A stretch of DNA of 64,000 nucleotides from RI-153 sp041391225 (GTDB taxonomy: Bacteria; Chloroflexota; Anaerolineae; Caldilineales; Caldilineaceae), in assembly GCA_041391225.1 (NCBI GenBank), contig JAWKOL010000013.1:1-64000 (forward strand), written 5' to 3'. The first letter of the stretch is position 1. Every line of letters starts with the position of its first letter. The position numbers and the translations under genes were made by a program. The notes under the pieces were generated by a model. The model had not been told where the DNA came from and made no database searches. It saw only the letters and a program-made list of their open reading frames with translations. This document shows positions 62,161 through 64,000 of the stretch, piece by piece.

Positions 62161-64000
62161 TCAGCGTAGAATCGCAGGCAGGTAGATATTCTCTTCGCTG
62201 CTCACCTGCCCCGTGGTAAAGGACCACACATAGTCCGCCCCCAACGCATTCCCGCCAGATCGGTGACACCCTGCCCCATGCTGACAACATATCGCGTGTC
62301 CATGACCAGCGCGCTGCGCAGGACGATTTCGATGCGGTCGCCGATGGCATCATAGTTGACGCTGATGGGCAGCACAGCGCCGCCTTCGGCGCGCACGCTC
62401 ACCGTCTGCGTCGTCACCGTGGATGGCGCCAGCGGTTCGGAGACGTGGGCCAGGATCACGGGCGTGAGGCGGCGCCGCCCGTGTCGGTGAAGGCAGGCGT
62501 GGCGCTGACCGCAGACAGGTTTGCGCTGTCGGCAGGCTGCGTCCACGTCACCGTGGGCGGTGTGACATCGCCCGACCAGGGATCGACCTGGATCACGATT
62601 TCACCGGGCAGGCTCTGGGTGACGGCGTTGGTGACGCGGAAGGTGAAGCGATCCTGTCCGCTGAAACCGGCGCGCGAGGTGTAGGTGAGGTTGGGCGGCG
62701 ATCCTGTCAACGCCGTAGATCGGTTCGTCCACCAGCGCATAGGACACCGTGGCGCCGCCGCATCCTTGCCGGTGAGGACGACGGCAAGCGACTGCCCCGA
62801 CTCAACGGTCAGCGACTGCGGATCGGCCACCAGCGCCTGGATCGTGTTGACCACAGCGTTGGTGGGCGTCACCTCGGGTACGCTGGGGAAGTAGACCGTG
62901 GCCTGGTTGCGGATCACCGTACCGCTGGGTAGGTTGTTTTTGAGTTTGGCCGTCACGGTGACTGCGCCCTCGGAGCCGATTTCGCCCTTGGGGGCCAGTT
63001 CACCCACATTCCAACTGATCAGGCGGCTTTCGGGATAGAAAGTGCCATCGCCAGTCAACACCACCGACGCCGGATCAAAGTGCTCGCTCAGTTCGTCCGC
63101 CACGAAGACGCCGAAGGCTGTGCCGCCGCCCTCGTTCTCGTAGGTGACGGTGTAGGTGACGGTCTGCCCTGGCAGCAGCTCGCCCACCGGGCCATATTTG
63201 GCGTTGGGATCACGGGCGATGCGCACACTGGTACGGTTGCAGTCGGCGCCGGAAGCGTTGCAGTCGACGCAGCCCTGATCTTCCACACATTTGGTGCCGA
63301 AGGCGCAGGTGACGACCTCGGGCAGCGGTGCGTAGCGTCCACCCAGGCAGCGCAGCACCTTGTAGTTGGGGACATCGAGCAGGTGGTAGATGTTCCACAG
63401 GCTTTGATCGCAGGTGCGCTTGTCCGCGGTGCAGAGGTGACTGTCGGGGTTGTCCGCGCAGTCGGAACCGCAGCGCAGCGTGTCCACCGCCTCGCCCACA
63501 CCGGGCAGGCCCGAGACGGTACCGCCGCACTTGGCGCAGGCGTCGGGGTTGCCGGTGTTCTTGCAGATGTAACAATCGTTGGCGTTGAGCAGGCTGCCGA
63601 TGGCCTTGATCTTGTTGGCGACCAACCAGCCGGAGCAGGTTTTCCACAATGCAGTTGAAGAAGCACGCCCCTCGTCGAGGACCTGCATCTCGGCCAGCGA
63701 AAGCTCAGTTGCCCCGGCCCAGCTCCCCCAGTAATCGACGTTGCCGGAGGCCAGATCGCGGACGTAGCCGCCGGTAGCCGTGCGCACACCGAAACTGTCG
63801 GGCGTGTAGATAGACGCTTGCACGCGGCTGCCTTGACGCAGCAGGTACATGACTATGGCGCGGTCGAAGTCGATCAACGTGATCTGGCGGATCAGCGCGC
63901 CGCTATTGGTCTGCTTTTCCACGGCGTCGACGAACTGATAGCCCTGGGTTAGCGCATCCTGGTAGATGGTCTCCAGATCGGGATAGGATTGGCGATCCTG
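62161..64000 (-). CDS. large secreted surface protein with Cys-rich, DUF11-like and Ig-like domains, 5' end outside window
   Basis: The frame is open to the right edge, so the N-terminus is missing. The visible 600 or so residues contain a Cys-rich region (NDCYICKNTGNPDACAKCGG, CGSDCADNP, CTADKRTCDQS, CVDCNASGADC), then a DUF11-type module (GQTVTYTVTYENEGGGTAFG, GTVIRNQATVYF), a cadherin-like stretch (RAGFSGQDRFTFRVTNA), and bacterial Ig-like sequence (HVSEPLAPSTVTTQTVSV). Frame changes near 62770, 62465 and 62250. The last residues EENIYLPAILR match the short aromatic-Leu-Pro...Arg tail common on Chloroflexota exported proteins, perhaps an anchoring or sorting signal. Role unknown, probably adhesion or sheath. 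Confidence 0.8.

Overview
The window looks like a GC-rich (roughly 60%) chromosomal contig from a filamentous or aerobic Chloroflexota bacterium (Anaerolineae/Caldilineae-like). This is an inference. It rests on: a secreted protein ending in an IYLPAILR-type tail; a bactofilin with a long Pro/Glu-rich N-terminus; a mevalonate kinase; a primase zinc motif with a CFGACG core; a twin-arginine sugar-binding lipoprotein; and intergenic spacers full of long inverted repeats and heptamer arrays. I see no rRNA, CRISPR, IS element or phage module. There is one tRNA (Asn).

Layout. 0-1.5 kb: end of a small membrane protein and an HSL-type esterase. 1.6-3.6 kb: a nucleoside deaminase and an ABC exporter, both truncated head-to-head at one junction, plus a membrane-protein fragment. 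3.5-11.4 kb (minus): a probable zinc-starvation locus with a Crp-like regulator, a COG0523 GTPase, a one-cysteine ribosomal protein L28, an FAD protein, a His-rich AztD-like propeller protein that appears internally duplicated, and a ZnuA/AztC-like binding protein. 11.6-16.8 kb (minus): the classical rpsB-tsf-pyrH-frr-uppS-cdsA cluster. 17-21 kb: envelope lipid and polysaccharide genes. 21.4-26.5 kb: a glycogen operon (synthase-like GT, tandem GNAT protein, GlgB). 26.6-32.2 kb: a multi-GAF histidine kinase, a receiver-kinase hybrid and NagA. 32.3-36.1 kb (minus): GDPD and an Fe-S assembly factor, plus aminotransferase V, Nudix and mevalonate kinase. 36.4-38.5 kb: a HipA-like/DUF3037 pair and a SET protein. 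38.7-52.6 kb: a LacI-controlled sugar-acid locus (ABC importer, two enolase-superfamily dehydratases, a UxuA-like enzyme, an FAD oxidoreductase, a class III aminotransferase, a PHP protein). 52.9-57 kb (minus): SCP2-dnaG-rpoD-tRNA-Asn. 57.3-64 kb: bactofilin, SMP-30, Uma2, P1 peptidase, a Phd/PIN toxin-antitoxin pair and a large surface protein running off the window.

Two global properties stand out. First, nearly every spacer carries a long near-perfect inverted repeat built from short low-complexity words. Several arms contain the stop codons of the flanking genes, and at least two pairs of elements share loop sequences, so they are dispersed elements and not only ordinary terminators. Second, about half of the genes carry frameshifts, including pyrH, frr, uppS and cdsA, which must work in a living cell. 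At least one lies in a homopolymer. Most breaks are therefore probably sequencing or assembly errors; frameshifted genes are described here as the reconstructed product.
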